A stretch of DNA of 64,000 nucleotides from Botryosphaeria dothidea (lineage: Eukaryota; Ascomycota; Dothideomycetes; Botryosphaeriales; Botryosphaeriaceae). A program made the position numbers and the translations under genes. The number at the start of each line of letters is the position of its first letter. Position 1 is the stretch's first letter. The stretch covers positions 4,092,001 through 4,156,000 of the forward strand of contig WWBZ02000040.1 in assembly GCA_011503125.2 (NCBI GenBank), in the 5' to 3' direction. Positions 34,601 through 45,320 of this stretch are shown here, piece after piece. The notes below the pieces were generated by a model, which had not been told where the DNA came from, did not search any database, and worked only from the letters and a program-made list of their open reading frames with translations.

Positions 34601-35782
34601 CATACATGGCTTCGTTGTCCTCATCCGGTCGTGGTACCAGCCCCGAGAAATACCTCTCCGCCTCCTCGTATGGACCACTGGAAGCCAAGTAATTTCTCTG
34701 CTGTTTTCAATCATCATCCAGAATTGGCCATTTGGAAACTATCTCATTGTTTTGGTTTTCGCGGTGCAGCTTTTCATTGGCATTATGTGCACGATGGCGC
34801 TGAGTGGGTGGGCGTACAGCCGCTTTGGGACTCCAGAGCAGGTAAGTTGGATGCCAACAGATGAAAGAGTACAGTATGCTTCTATCGCAGCTGGCATGAA
34901 CAAGGAAAGCTTTCCAGATTTGACGCTGGAAGAGAAACCATGGGGAAGGGCAACGGTTAGTTGAATTCCACGTCTGTCATGGCAGAAAAGACTGATGACA
35001 TGTTTTCCAGCTCGCGGATGTCTTGAAGGACTATCAAGCTTGGTGCTTCTTCCTTGTTGCACTGTTGGCCTCTTTGTCAGCAACGGTGCCGCTGGTAGAA
35101 CACCCGCCGCGGCTTCCACTATCTTTCCTTTCCCTTTTTTTTCAGCATCACGCCATTAGTAGTTGCAATCGGTCTGGGAGGCCTCTTTCAGAGATATGAT
35201 ATCTCCAAGAGTAAGTTGCGGGATATTACTTTTCACCTTCAGTTCATTCCTTTGCAGAAAGAAACGTATGCAAACTTAGCGAGACAATTTAGTCACTGTC
35301 ATCTCCTTGACTGTAGTCATGCATTTGACTGCCGAAATCATACTTCGATTCGTCAATCAAACGAATTCCGGCTGGTCCCGCTTACCGCTTCTTGCGATCA
35401 CCTGTATGCAGATCTCCATCCAACCTCGTGAGTCTTCCCCAGTCCCGAAGCGTTGTCTCCGCTGACCATGGGCATAAAAGTTCTTTGGAGTTTGCTCGTA
35501 CTCAATGTTCCGCGCCAGAGCGGCAGGGACATGACGCTCTCGATTCCATTGATGGGGTTCAGCTCCGGGAAGATTCTTGCTTGCTTTGTACCACGCTCCG
35601 CCTGGTCATTCTCTCCCGTATGGACTGTTGCACAGCTTGTAGTCCTTGGAGCTTTGTTCTTCGTGTACAGAAGACAAAATCAGAAGTTTGCCAAGCGGTC
35701 TTTCGGAGAGCCTGGACAGATTGACGAGCATGAAGGTAGCCCTAATGTTGCGGGTACGTGCTCATTTCGATACTCCTACTAG
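31627..35782 (+). pseudogene. Multi-pass HET-like protein gene with four in-frame stops
   Basis: One long frame with a few introns (31936-31979, 34248-34307, 34956-35010 and further ones near the 3' end) encodes what was a protein of over 1,000 residues. A HET-like core is visible: YKTMKVSDWIEEHGDIGTEF, SAFWLDFECL, DVYLICDVVRAAHSMI and LRQWGSRLWTPPELLLCPG. Several membrane segments follow (WIFMAISFVCP, FLASVTFFPSVIGLLAVP, LLFSIIIQNWPFG). The frame is broken by TAG at 32487, TGA at 32769 (where the family has Trp before LRQWGS), TGA at 34437 and TGA at 34515. Coding similarity resumes in the same frame after each. The 3' part (about 35000-35782) is hard to splice cleanly. Relatives occur in plant-associated ascomycetes, often with misleading enzyme names. 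HET-type domains act in non-self recognition. This copy is probably non-functional. Confidence 0.72.
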
Positions 35783-36037
35783 GGAGGTGCGTTCTTCGCA
35801 TAAACAGACCTTTTTTCAAGGATGATTTTCTTCACGCGGGAGCTTTTCTGTGACAAGTCAAATATATGGGAAATTACATGCATGGACTGGCGTTTGAGTT
35901 CTTCAAGAAGGGCATCCGCAATGTGATGGTCACCTCAGTTGTGTTGGCACAACTCATAATAATCAGACCACTGCTCGTTCAAAACGTGTACAGTTGGGCA
36001 ATGCCACTTGTAATGCAACAGAAGCATCGATGCCATC

Positions 36038-36445
36038 TCATATCATCCCCTTATAAGCCTCCACCTCAATCTCGATCCTCATAGCCGGAAACGCAAGCCT
36101 CGGCACCGCAATCGCCGTCCAAACCGGCCGGTGGCCGGGGATGCGTTGCCTCAGCACCTCGACCATTTTCTCGAAGGACGCGTCGATGTCCACGTGGTAG
36201 CTGCGGACGCTGTACACGTCCTCCCACCCGCGCAGCCCGACCGTCCGGAGCACCCGGTCCACGTTCTCGAAGGCCAGCTCCACCTGGCAGGGGACGTCGT
36301 CGGCGTCGAGAGCGCCGGTGTTGTCCCAGCCGCCCTGCCCGGCGCATTTGACGATGTCGCCCAGCACGACGGCTTGCGAGTAGTGGCAGAGATCGCTGTG
36401 CTTCTGGCCTGCGCCTTCTTCGTTGTAGTACTGGAGGGACGCCAT
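36038..36445 (-). CDS. RidA/YjgF/UK114-family protein
   Basis: A single coding exon of 135 aa, starting at MASLQYYNEEGAG. It matches the RidA family in length and in blocks: HYSQAVVLGDIVKCAGQGG, VELAFENVDRVLRTVG, YSVRSYHVDI, RPVWTAIAVPRLAFPAM and the C-terminal RIEIEVEAY. RidA proteins hydrolyse reactive enamines and imines released by PLP enzymes or oxidations. The Arg that binds the carboxylate in bacterial RidA is not evident where expected, so this may belong to a divergent subgroup. A 5' leader intron is likely, because TCACTGACAAATTCCTCAG lies just before the ATG. A possible TATA box lies at 36584-36594. Its GC content is higher than that of the flanking DNA. It lies next to the SDR, monooxygenase and regulator genes and may detoxify their products. 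Confidence 0.8.
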   Translation of the reverse strand: MASLQYYNEEGAGQKHSDLCHYSQAVVLGDIVKCAGQGGWDNTGALDADDVPCQVELAFENVDRVLRTVGLRGWEDVYSVRSYHVDIDASFEKMVEVLRQRIPGHRPVWTAIAVPRLAFPAMRIEIEVEAYKGMI

Positions 36446-36583
36446 GGTGTCTGAGGAATTTGTCAGTGATGAAGGGGTAGAGTTTGGATTCATTGCTGTT
36501 CCATACTTGGTGGTTGAATGGCCTGGTTATCTAGGAACATTGGTGTTGCTGTGCTGATTGCAAATGGAATCAGAATCCACCTC

Positions 36584-36594
36584 CCTTATATATT
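36584..36594 (-). promoter_or_regulatory. TATA-like element of the RidA-family gene
   Basis: The minus strand reads AATATATAAGG about 140 nt before the start codon. The distance allows for the proposed leader intron. Confidence 0.45.
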
Positions 36595-36909
36595 GCGGCG
36601 CTGAAGAGTGCCAGGTCAGTTGGGAGATGGAGGCCTGACAGTGACTTACGAATCGACTTCTCCAACAAAGTTCGGATGAGCTGCCTTGGTTTTCCAATGT
36701 AACGTGTCTACGTGGCAAGACGGTTTTATTGCTATACTCGTAAGCGTGGAGAAGGCTTTGTAAGCCACAAGAGAGGCTTTCGTGGCACCATTTGTCCAAA
36801 GGACTTGGTGGATGCGAATGCGGGGCGGCGTAAAAACTTCGAGCAATAAGAGGTTTACCAGCCAGTTGGCTTCTTCCGCATTGTTGACATTTTTGGAACT
36901 CTTGTCAGA

Positions 36910-37293
36910 CTATATCTGTTAAGGTGAAAGGATCAGCCAGGTTTGGAGAAATCTCCAAGCGTCCCCGCACTCCAACTTGCCAAGCATCTCCAACTCCGGA
37001 GGCGATGCGAGAACTCTGGAGACAGGCTAACTTTAATACCATCAAAGAGCCTGCAATGACGTCTGCTGCAGTGGAGAGCGTGAAAAATTTAAAAGGAAAG
37101 CCTGGTATTGAGGAGGGAGCATCAACCACTCTCGCTGCTACTCTCAATCCCGCATTGAACTGTAAGCATTCATCTGGTCGGCTCGGTGTTCATATGGTTA
37201 ACATACTCCTTAGAAGCTCAAGAAAAGCACCTGGAAATTTCCCAAATTGAAGAACCTGTACCGGCTGGTGCTGAAAATGTAGAGGTCGTGTAA
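36910..37293 (+). CDS. Possible small or partial gene, unknown
   Basis: An open stretch (…KGSARFGEISKRPRTPTC…MRELWRQANFNTIKEPAMT…) could follow an acceptor TCAG at about 36909. It could be spliced at GTAAGC (37161) to a second exon ending VPAGAENVEVV at 37293. The splice needs an AAG acceptor, and I find no convincing start codon or family. It may be a gene fragment. Confidence 0.22.
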
Positions 37294-38011
37294 GCTGAGC
37301 GAAGATGTTGGATTGTTGATGAACAACGATGATCCATTGATGATTGGCATGAAGAGGAAGAGGGTAGGTGACCCGCTTGCCTCTTATACGAGTGATTGTG
37401 GCTAAGCTATGTGGTGTGATATAAGGAGACCTTGAAACACGTGATATCCAACAGAAGAGCTTGTGGACCAGACCTTTTCATATACGAGCCCCTATTTTTG
37501 TCTATAGCATTATACGGGAATTACAGAGTCTCCTAAAATCAGGGCTTGTTGTAATCTAATTATTAGCGTTATTAATGGTGTATGTTTTTGTCAATACGAA
37601 TATGAATTGCGATATACTGGAGCGAGGACTCAGGACGTTGCGCAGGGCAAAGATAGCATTCCCCGTTACGGAAGTTCAGGAACGCAAGGACTTATAATGT
37701 TTGGTACAAGGCTCAAAAAGCCTCAGTTGTCATAGCAGTGCAGATCATGAGCAGCGAAATGTGCAGCAAGTGCCATAACGCAGACTATTCAACAATAAGT
37801 AAAGAACCGAAGTTTTTCCTCGGCCGACATACCGGCCATGTTTCACTTGGCACTGAATGGGTTCAGCGGATGAGGGCGGAGATGCTCTGTAAAGATGAAT
37901 ATCACAAGGCCAATTACGGCGGGGTGACGGAGAAGTATAAGAGGTCCTCCGTCACTTCATCATTTCGGCAGACATTTAATCAAAGCGTTCTTTCATCAGA
38001 AATAGCCCATC

Positions 38012-39037
38012 ATGGCCTCCTACCCACCGCAACCCCCGGAGATGGGTACGTGTGCCTGCTCCGAGTACCATAGGCCCCGCTTCAGGAGCTCCTCCGCTGA
38101 CATCTCCGGAAGGCGACAACTTCACGCGCGTCATCCACGGCGACACGTACGACTTCGTATCCCCAACCAAGCACGTCGGCCTCGCCGGCCGCGCCGTCTT
38201 CATTTCCGGCGCCTCCAAGGGCGTCGGACGCGCCATCGCCCGGTCCTGCGCGGCCGCGGGCTGCACCGCCCTCGCCCTCGCCGCCAACGCCGGAATGGAA
38301 AGCATCAGAGCGGACGTCGAGGCCGCCGCCCCGGAAGCCACGCGGCCGGCGCTGCGCATCCTGACCTTCACCCTGGATGTGTGTGATGCTGTGGAGGTCG
38401 AAGCGGCGGCCGCGCAGACGCAGCGCGCGTTCGGCCGGCTGGACGTGCTGGTCAACAGCGCCGGGTGCATGCAAAAGGGCGCGTTGGTGGCCGAGTCGGA
38501 TCCGCACGAGTGGTGGCGGACGCTGGACGTCAACCTGCGCGGGACCTACCTCGTGACGAGGGCGCTCCTGCCGCTCTTGCTGGCGGGCGACGGCGGCCTC
38601 CGGACGGTTGTCAATCTGAGCTCGACGGGGGCCCACGGCCTGTTTCCGGGCGGCAGCGCGTACCAGCTCTCGAAGCTGGCCGTCCTGAAGTTCACCGAGT
38701 CCGTCATGGCCGACTACGCGGGCCGCGGCGTGCTGTGCTACGCCGTGCATCCTGGGGCCGTCCTGACGGAGCTGGCGCTCAATATCCCGGAGCGCTACCA
38801 TCAGAGTGAGCTCTTCCTTTTTGTCCCGCTGTGTTGTCAGGTACGGTGTTGACGGATGGTGCAGTTCTCACGGATGCGCCGGAGCTTGCCGGTGACACTG
38901 TTGTGTTCCTCGCTCACACGCGTCGCGAATGGCTGGCCGGGCGCTTCATCAATTGCAAATGGGACATGGCCGAGTTTTTGCAGGGGGAACGGGAGATTGT
39001 TGACGGTGACAAACTGAAGGTGAGGCTGATTGTATAG
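38012..39037 (+). CDS. Short-chain dehydrogenase/reductase
   Basis: Three exons (38012-38045, 38086-38805, 38865-39037) give 308 aa. The classical SDR pattern is present: cofactor motif SGASKGVGR (about 52-60), DVCDAVE, VLVNSAG, VNLRGTY and the catalytic Ser with YxxxK in NLSSTGAHG and SAYQLSK. HPGAVLTELALNIPERYHQ and LTDAPELAGDTVVFLA follow, as in fungal SDRs near secondary-metabolite genes. The first exon is only 11 codons, and its 40-nt intron is very short. For intron 2 I chose the acceptor at 38864, because it restores LTDAPELAG right after YHQ. An acceptor at 38840 is also in frame. Substrate is unknown. It is tail-to-tail with the FAD monooxygenase, 160 nt apart. Confidence 0.88.
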
Positions 39038-39197
39038 TTGGTAAACATTCAGTCTATGGTTCCATGGAGCACTCGCCACAGCAACTGGGCGTTGTCTTTC
39101 GTCAGTAGAGGCAATTATGACTATGGATCTTCTGTTGCGCTTCTGGTGTCCACGCCGGTGAGTATTTTCCCCCTGAATGCGCCGCCTCCAGAACCCC

Positions 39198-40749
39198 CTA
39201 CAGCACCGAACGTACCCAGCTTTGATTTTGGTCAATCCGCTTTTCCTCGAGCTTCGACAGCGTACGACTGGACAGCGGGAGGAAGTTCAGATACGTACCG
39301 CCAAGGCTGTACAAGGTGGCCGGCCTCATCTTCATGCTTTCGGAGAGAACCGGCTGCACCCAGCGGCTCGCAAAGTTGTAGAGCCAGTTCTGTTCCGATT
39401 CGACGCGCGAGGTGGCGGCGGACATGGCCAGAGTCGTCTTGGCGCGCGGCTTGTGCGCCATCTCGTACTGCGTGAAAGCGCCCTGCAACTGGCCGCTCGA
39501 CAGGTCCTCGTTGTTTTGTATCAAGGGCACCAGCTGGTTCATGAGCCTGGTGACTCCCTCGATGGCGAGGTTGCCGCCGAGGCCGGCGTTGATGGTGACC
39601 TTTTCCGTGGTCAGCAAAGGGTCATGGTACACACGAAGTAGCGAGGGATGTCTCACCTTGTGGACGGCATCGCCGACCAGAACAACCCTTCCATGACTCC
39701 ACTTCTGGACGATGCCCTCCTCCAGCGAGACCAGCGATGCCCTGACCCGCGCCTTGTAGAAGTCCCGGATTGTGGCGCCAGGTACTATTTCTTCGTCCCC
39801 GTACTCTTCAATCAAAGCATCCATGTCTTCGTCGGTGAACCGGGGGCAGTTCGGGATACGTGTCAACGGCGTCTTGACGAAAAAAGCCCAGAACACAAGA
39901 CCCGGCATCAAGGCGCCGGCGACGGTGTTATGATCCTTGCGGTATACGAAGACCGTATCGCCCTTCGGTAGGAGTGGCAATGTTGGACCAACGCGTGTCA
40001 GAGCGAACAAACACTTGAACTCACTTGTATAGCCTGTAGAGCACCGGTTAATCACCTCAAGGATATTCCAAAGAGGAGGGAATGAGTTGGCAGCACAGAG
40101 GTGGGGGCTTGAAACCTACATTCCTGAAGAGCTTTGCAGAGTTTCTTGTTCTCCGACTGAAGCTTTTCAGCCACCAAATTCCGGGTCTTGCTGTGCACAC
40201 CATCGGCCCCGACGAGGATGCTCCCTTCGAAGGTCTTGCCTTCAGAAGTCTTGACCGTGACGCCGGACTCGCTTTCCACATATGAGGACAGCTCTGTGCA
40301 GGCATGCAGCCGGGATTTGTCTCTGATGTGTGAGTGCAGAGTCCGCAGGAACTCGCATCTTTCAACGAAAATGATTTGGTGTCCCTCACTGGACAATGCC
40401 GAGTCAGCAACTGCTGTAAACTGAATCTTTCTAGGATGCATCTTCCCCAAGGAGGGGGGGGGGGGCGAGATGCTCGCGGGTGAGTCACATACAAATCCGA
40501 AATTTTGCCCGTCACTCCGTCCTGATCCCACAGCTTCATGTCGGCGTCATAGAATCTCCTGTGCCGAAGAGGTATTGCTTTCGGCTCGATTTCGTCCCAG
40601 ACGCCCAGCTGGATTCCGATGGTAGCTCCCAGCTGCGTTGCGAAATCGCCTTTCTCGAGAACCTCGAATTCGATATTGACGCTCTGGAGGACCAGAGCGA
40701 GGGTCAGTCCGGCGACGCTTCCGCCTGCGATGAGCACTTTGAAGGCCAT
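39198..40749 (-). CDS. FAD-dependent monooxygenase
   Basis: Four exons (40749-40493, 40430-40120, 40033-39657, 39599-39198), with introns of 62, 86 and 57 nt, give 448 aa. It has the three diagnostic motifs of group A flavoprotein hydroxylases: the N-terminal dinucleotide fold KVLIAGGSVAGLTLAL, the middle VGADGVHSKTRN and the flavin-binding GDAVHKVTINAGLGGNLAIEG. FVERCEFLRTLHSHI is also typical. The arrangement resembles fungal PaxM-like and salicylate-hydroxylase-like enzymes, which use NAD(P)H and O2 to hydroxylate or epoxidise a substrate. There is no signal peptide. The GDAVHK/VTINAG junction is formed by splicing, which supports intron 3. The neighbouring SDR and Zn2Cys6 gene suggest a small pathway. 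The substrate cannot be read from the sequence. Confidence 0.9.
40451..40465. repeat. Poly(G) tract inside intron 1 of the monooxygenase gene
   Basis: About 13 consecutive G on the plus strand. Confidence 0.85.
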
Positions 40750-41430
40750 GGTAGGTGGAAAGAGAAAACGGTAGAATTCTGTTTGTTGGATCTCTTGGTT
40801 GAATGGTACGCCAGATGGAGAGATGGCTTGGAATTTATATCCACAAGGTCATTTTCCAAGCTTCACTGATGCGAAGGCTTCGGTTCCCGGAAGCCTCCAT
40901 TCCGGCAAGCATGTTTTGGAGGCCCAACCAGGGACGCAGGCGCCCTGATATTGGTGTGGGCCCTTTCGTGCAGGGCGAAACCATTCGCGTCCCTGCCAAG
41001 GTGGTTTATGACAAATGCTAGACCGCACAGAGGACCATGTCCAACAACGTTCTTGTAGAGTGGAGCTGAAAGACCCGGAAAATCGTAGGGGCATCCTTCG
41101 CCCGTTGGTCTTCAGAGACGCAGATGACGGGTTTCTGCAGAAAGCTTAACATGTCAAAATCACATCTGGTAGCTTAAGGGTTTTACGGCTCGCGCCGAGC
41201 CTTATTTCCTGGATGGCTGGTTCCCGGTTGGCATCACTTGCCTTGAGGCTCGGAGTCGGGGTCGGGGTCGGTAAGGCTGATGACGCGGGTCATGTGGAGC
41301 TCCCCGGACCGATAATCTGTAATCCGCAATGCAAAAGCTAATTTATACGGCGTTAGACAACCAATGGGTTCGTCGAGACGCTCTGCAAAAGGTACCTGCG
41401 TGAGGCCTCCGAGCGAATGGATAGGGTCCC
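40750..41430. other. Intergenic spacer between monooxygenase and regulator
   Basis: Promoter of the monooxygenase and 3' flank of the regulator. No further gene. Confidence 0.5.
40833..40840 (-). promoter_or_regulatory. TATA-like element of the FAD monooxygenase gene
   Basis: ATATAAAT on the minus strand, about 85 nt before the ATG. Confidence 0.5.
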
Positions 41431-43986
41431 CTAGTATAGTCCGTCGAAGCTTTGCATGACCTGGGCGGCATTGGTAAAATCGAAATTGAAGCCGATATCC
41501 GAGTCCTGTGTACATATTAGCCAGTCGATCGTCCTGTTCTATATTTCCACAAGACATGGTAGCTTTGGCGCTTCGGAAAGGTTAGTGAATCCTGAAAGAA
41601 ATTCAAAGTCACTCACCATTCCAAACCATTGAAAATCCCCAGCTCCCTCTGCAGGCATTCCGTTCCCGCCTTGGTCGTCTTGAACAACCTCAGTCTCCCC
41701 AGTCCACACATTCCCAGCAGCTACTGGTGTCTGTGAGCCCAGGCCCCCTCGGACAACATCCTCGCTAAACTCTTCCACCCTCTCTTTCAACACTTCCAAC
41801 CAGAAATGCAGATTCTCCCGCATAACAAACTTGACCCTTGCCTCTTCTTCTCCTTCCGAGGAGTTGACCATCGCCAAGATCACGACGAAGAGCAAATTTG
41901 ACTTGAATAGATCTCCCACAATCCTGATCCGCTCCATTGACAACCTGACGAACCCCTCGACGGCCTGGCGGCCTTTGTCTTCCGCCTCCGCTTCAGTATC
42001 GCCGAGTCCAGAGGCCTGCGTTTCGGGACAAGTATAGGTAGGGGCATGCTGTCTGTTTCGCCGACGGTGCTGTACGACGACCTCAAAGCCGACGGCGATG
42101 GCCGCACGCAGCGTGGCTTCACCGAACATTCCGGCGCCGCGGCACATGAGGCGGGCAAAGTCGTCGCTCCACCGGTCGGTGCTAGACGGGGCCCGTGCTG
42201 AACGCGATGAAGAGGAAGACTGGGAGGAGGAGACGAAGGCGCTGGCTGTGGCAGCGTTGGTGTCTGTTGGCAAGTCGGGCGCGGGCGAAGAGGGCTGCGC
42301 GAGAGAGAGGAGGAGAACGGAGCTGGAAAAGCAGACCGTGCGCGAGGTGCTAAAGGTCGCGTCTTTGGGCGCGCGGAGAGCGAAGAGCTGATGAAGCGCG
42401 ATGAAGAATCGGTGCGTCAAAAGAGTGAAAAGCTTCTTGTGGAAAATGAAGGACGCGGAAGGGTGAGATGCGAGATCCAACAAGCGAGCATGTGAGCCTA
42501 AAACATGGCTGAGCTCGGCGTGAAGGCGCAGGGCTGTGCTGTACGAGCCATCAGACCGGAAATGATTGAGGTATCTTGCGATCTCCAGGCGAACGGGAAG
42601 AGAGCGCTGGAGCAGGATCTGTGTCGTAGTTTCGGTGAAGTGATTCATGGGGTTTGGTGTGGGCGGAGCCACCGAGCTTTCGTGCAGCTGATGATCATCA
42701 ATGTTGGATGGAGGCTCGCAGTCGAAGTCATCGGAGGAGAGCATCGGAGCTGTCCCGGCGTCAATGCTCGTCTGCACGAGCAGTTCGGCAACGGTGGCCC
42801 ATAATCTTCTCCTCATTTCTGCTTCGAAAACATCCACTTCTGGAATAAACCTCGGGCTCCGATGAAGGCCTAGCTCCATTGCCGTCTGGAGAAGGGAGCT
42901 TGCAGATGCCCATAGCTGCTTTTTACCCACACAACAAATCTGTCGGGCGATTAACAGCAGGCAGTGAAACTGCACGCAAGACAGGGTAATCCGAGATTCC
43001 CAGGCCGAGGACTTCACCCAACCCTGAACGGCACATATCCAACGTGTGGCAGAAGAACGCAATGGAGCAAAGGCCTCCTGGCGACTGAAACACGTTCCGA
43101 TCGCCAGAACAAGAAGTAGTTTGGCGATGAAAACTTCGTTCGACGGCTGTGGAATCTCCCAGTGCTGCTTGTACTGGCTCATGAAAGATGGGACGTGTAT
43201 AACTCGAAGGACGGGCTCAGTTGTCCTGAGATAAGCCTGAACAAGCTCATCTGAGACTTCCCTCGATGGGATGAGCTCCCGAAGGGGAACTCTTGACTCG
43301 CAGCGTTCACGAGCGTCTCTTCGTGCCCTGGCCTCCTTCTCCAGCTTCTCGCATTTCTCTAACGCATTCCTGATTTCTAGATCCTCTTGTCTGGCCTTGT
43401 CCAGTTTTACTATTCCTGGGAACTGTGATTTGACTTCAGCTGTATGTGGAGGGACGGAGAGGAAAGGGACAACACTCGCCTGATCAAGAGTATGCATCAA
43501 ATGGCTTCTCCCGAATACCCTTCCCTTTCGAAATAGGCACTGCTCGGTAACAACATCTGCAGCTGGTTCGGCACGGTGAGCAGCAGACAATTCCCCTAGC
43601 CTGTTCTCCAACTCCTCGACTCTCTTTGCAAGCAAGACAACATCTACCCCCGCCGTTTCCTCGGCCTGTCCGTAAGATGCTGAATCACGGCTCTCAGGAC
43701 CACTCACTGATGCAGGATCAGCGACGCGGGCGACTTGACTCTGCCCCGCCTCGGCAGCATCACGGTTCTGCCCGAGCCTGTTTGTGGTGGGGGGGGCTGC
43801 AGTTGCGGAAACACCGGCAGTCGTGTAGACACACGCACCAGCCCTTCTACCCCGGGTGCACCGATTACAAGGCAGTTTCCGGTCACACTTGATCTTGCGC
43901 TGCTGGCATTGCGTGCACGACGGAGGCTGACGGCCGCGGCGGCGGCAATGGCGGGGCAGCAGTGGCGCGGGGGCTTGGTTGTCCAT
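41431..43986 (-). CDS. Zn2Cys6 transcription factor, cluster-associated
   Basis: The main exon, 43986-41617, encodes 790 aa. It begins with a binuclear zinc cluster at residues 24-52, with cysteines at 24, 27, 34, 40, 43 and 52 (CTQCQQRKIKCDRKLPCNRC). A coiled-coil-like linker (LAKRVEELENRLGELS) and a fungal-specific regulatory domain follow (LLVLAIGTCFS, LLQTAMELGLHRSP, EMRRRLWATVAELLVQTS). At the 3' end I add an exon 41538-41431, because DSDIGFNFDFTNAAQVMQ has the usual aromatic/acidic end of such regulators and the donor GTGAGT after WFGM is strong. Acceptors at 41539 and 41506 both keep frame. Total about 825 aa. It may regulate the adjacent monooxygenase and SDR genes, which is inference from position. 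Confidence 0.85.
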
Positions 43987-45320
43987 TTGGGGAGGGAGAC
44001 AATAATAGGGCTAAGGGCCTGATAAGCTAGGCTGGAGTATGCGTAAAGTAGATGTCAGGGTCACGGCGCCACCGCGTGTTTGAGACCCCGGGCGGTGGGG
44101 AAGAAACTGATGCCGAGTCAGCTGCTCCGTAGATAAGGCCGCTGGACCCGAACGCCGTCTTGGCGATGTCGGCAGCCCTGCGGAATCATATTGAAGTCTG
44201 GTGTGAGTGATGCGGGCTTGAAGAGACCGAGGCTGGGGTTGGTTGACTACGAGAAGATGTTGCGCAGGCGGGGGAAGACGTCACGACGCGTTCCGCAGTA
44301 CTGATGGTGAGGACTGCGCTAGGCTGCTCGGGGCAAGCTAGACGAAGGCTCTGTCAGGCTTGGTGCCTTAAAACAGTCAGGCATGCTGAAGGAGTTACGG
44401 GATGCGCACCGGAGGTCTTTTTGTGGCCACGTGCACCTTCAATACGCTGCCAGAGTTGGTGCACTCTACGCAGTGGCAGTTCAGGATAGGCTGTGAGGAC
44501 GCTGATTGTCACTATTGAAACTGGCTAAGTCTTTACTCACTCTGGCACTTACGTGTGACATCATTGGTCTACCAATACTGCAGCTGATTATATCGAATGT
44601 TTGATTATTGCCGTCGGATCTGTCAGACATCTGCCCGGGAAGACCCGCATTATCTGATTGATTTGCCGAACAATCGAAACCACCAACGCAACGATAGTTC
44701 CTGGGCTCGGCACAATATCTGGTGATCGTGGTCAAGTGAGCAACTTTTTTTCTCTCTCGAATAACTTACTGGGAGATTCCTGAGCGCGTTGTGTGCCTCT
44801 ATCATTCATTCGCACTTGGTGAGCCAATCGTGCTACTTTTCACGCATTGTTTCTCAGTATTCCTTCGTAAAACTTTCTCACATCTAAAGTATACTCCCAC
44901 TTACATGTTTATTGTTGTTGCCGTGGGTTTGATCCGGTTATCCTATCACAAAAACCATTGCGCCGAGCAATACCACCGATGCTTTCTCAATGTAGTAAGT
45001 GACGGTTGGCCTAAAATCTCGGCCTCATATACCGCTGTCCTCCAAGACCACGCATCTGGGAGTAATAGGAGAGAACGCGAGCGCGAGCACAATCCCAAGG
45101 TAAGGCCTACCAGCCACTGGCACTGAGCAATACGAGATGCACTGCACCAAACGTTCGAGAACGGCTATCTCGGCGCATGTCCAGGTAGAGCCGCGCAAGA
45201 GGTCATCATAGAGGCGCCGTAGATATTCGTATATAAGCCCCTGTAATTCTTAGGAGTCCAGAAAACAAGCAAACACCGGATTTCCCAAGAGAGAAGAAGA
45301 AAGACTATCAGTTATCAAAC
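43987..45320. other. Intergenic region, no supported gene
   Basis: No coherent gene model. It contains the upstream regions of the two flanking divergent genes. Confidence 0.5.
45230..45237 (+). promoter_or_regulatory. TATA box of the 45321 secreted-protein gene
   Basis: TATATAAG about 90 nt before the ATG, at the usual distance for highly expressed small secreted-protein genes. Confidence 0.55.

Larger units (their letters stand above)
36446..38011. other. Intergenic region with a possible small gene
   Basis: AT-rich, with no secure gene. A frame at about 36910-37293 is described separately. Confidence 0.5.

Noticed and set aside
35866..36084. A 72-codon frame with hydrophobic residues after the HET-like gene
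   Set aside because: No splice link to the upstream gene and no recognisable similarity. Kept as intergenic.
38806..38840. A 35-nt intron alternative in the SDR gene
   Set aside because: It would be in frame but is very short and inserts eight residues before the conserved LTDAPELAG. The 59-nt alternative fits better.
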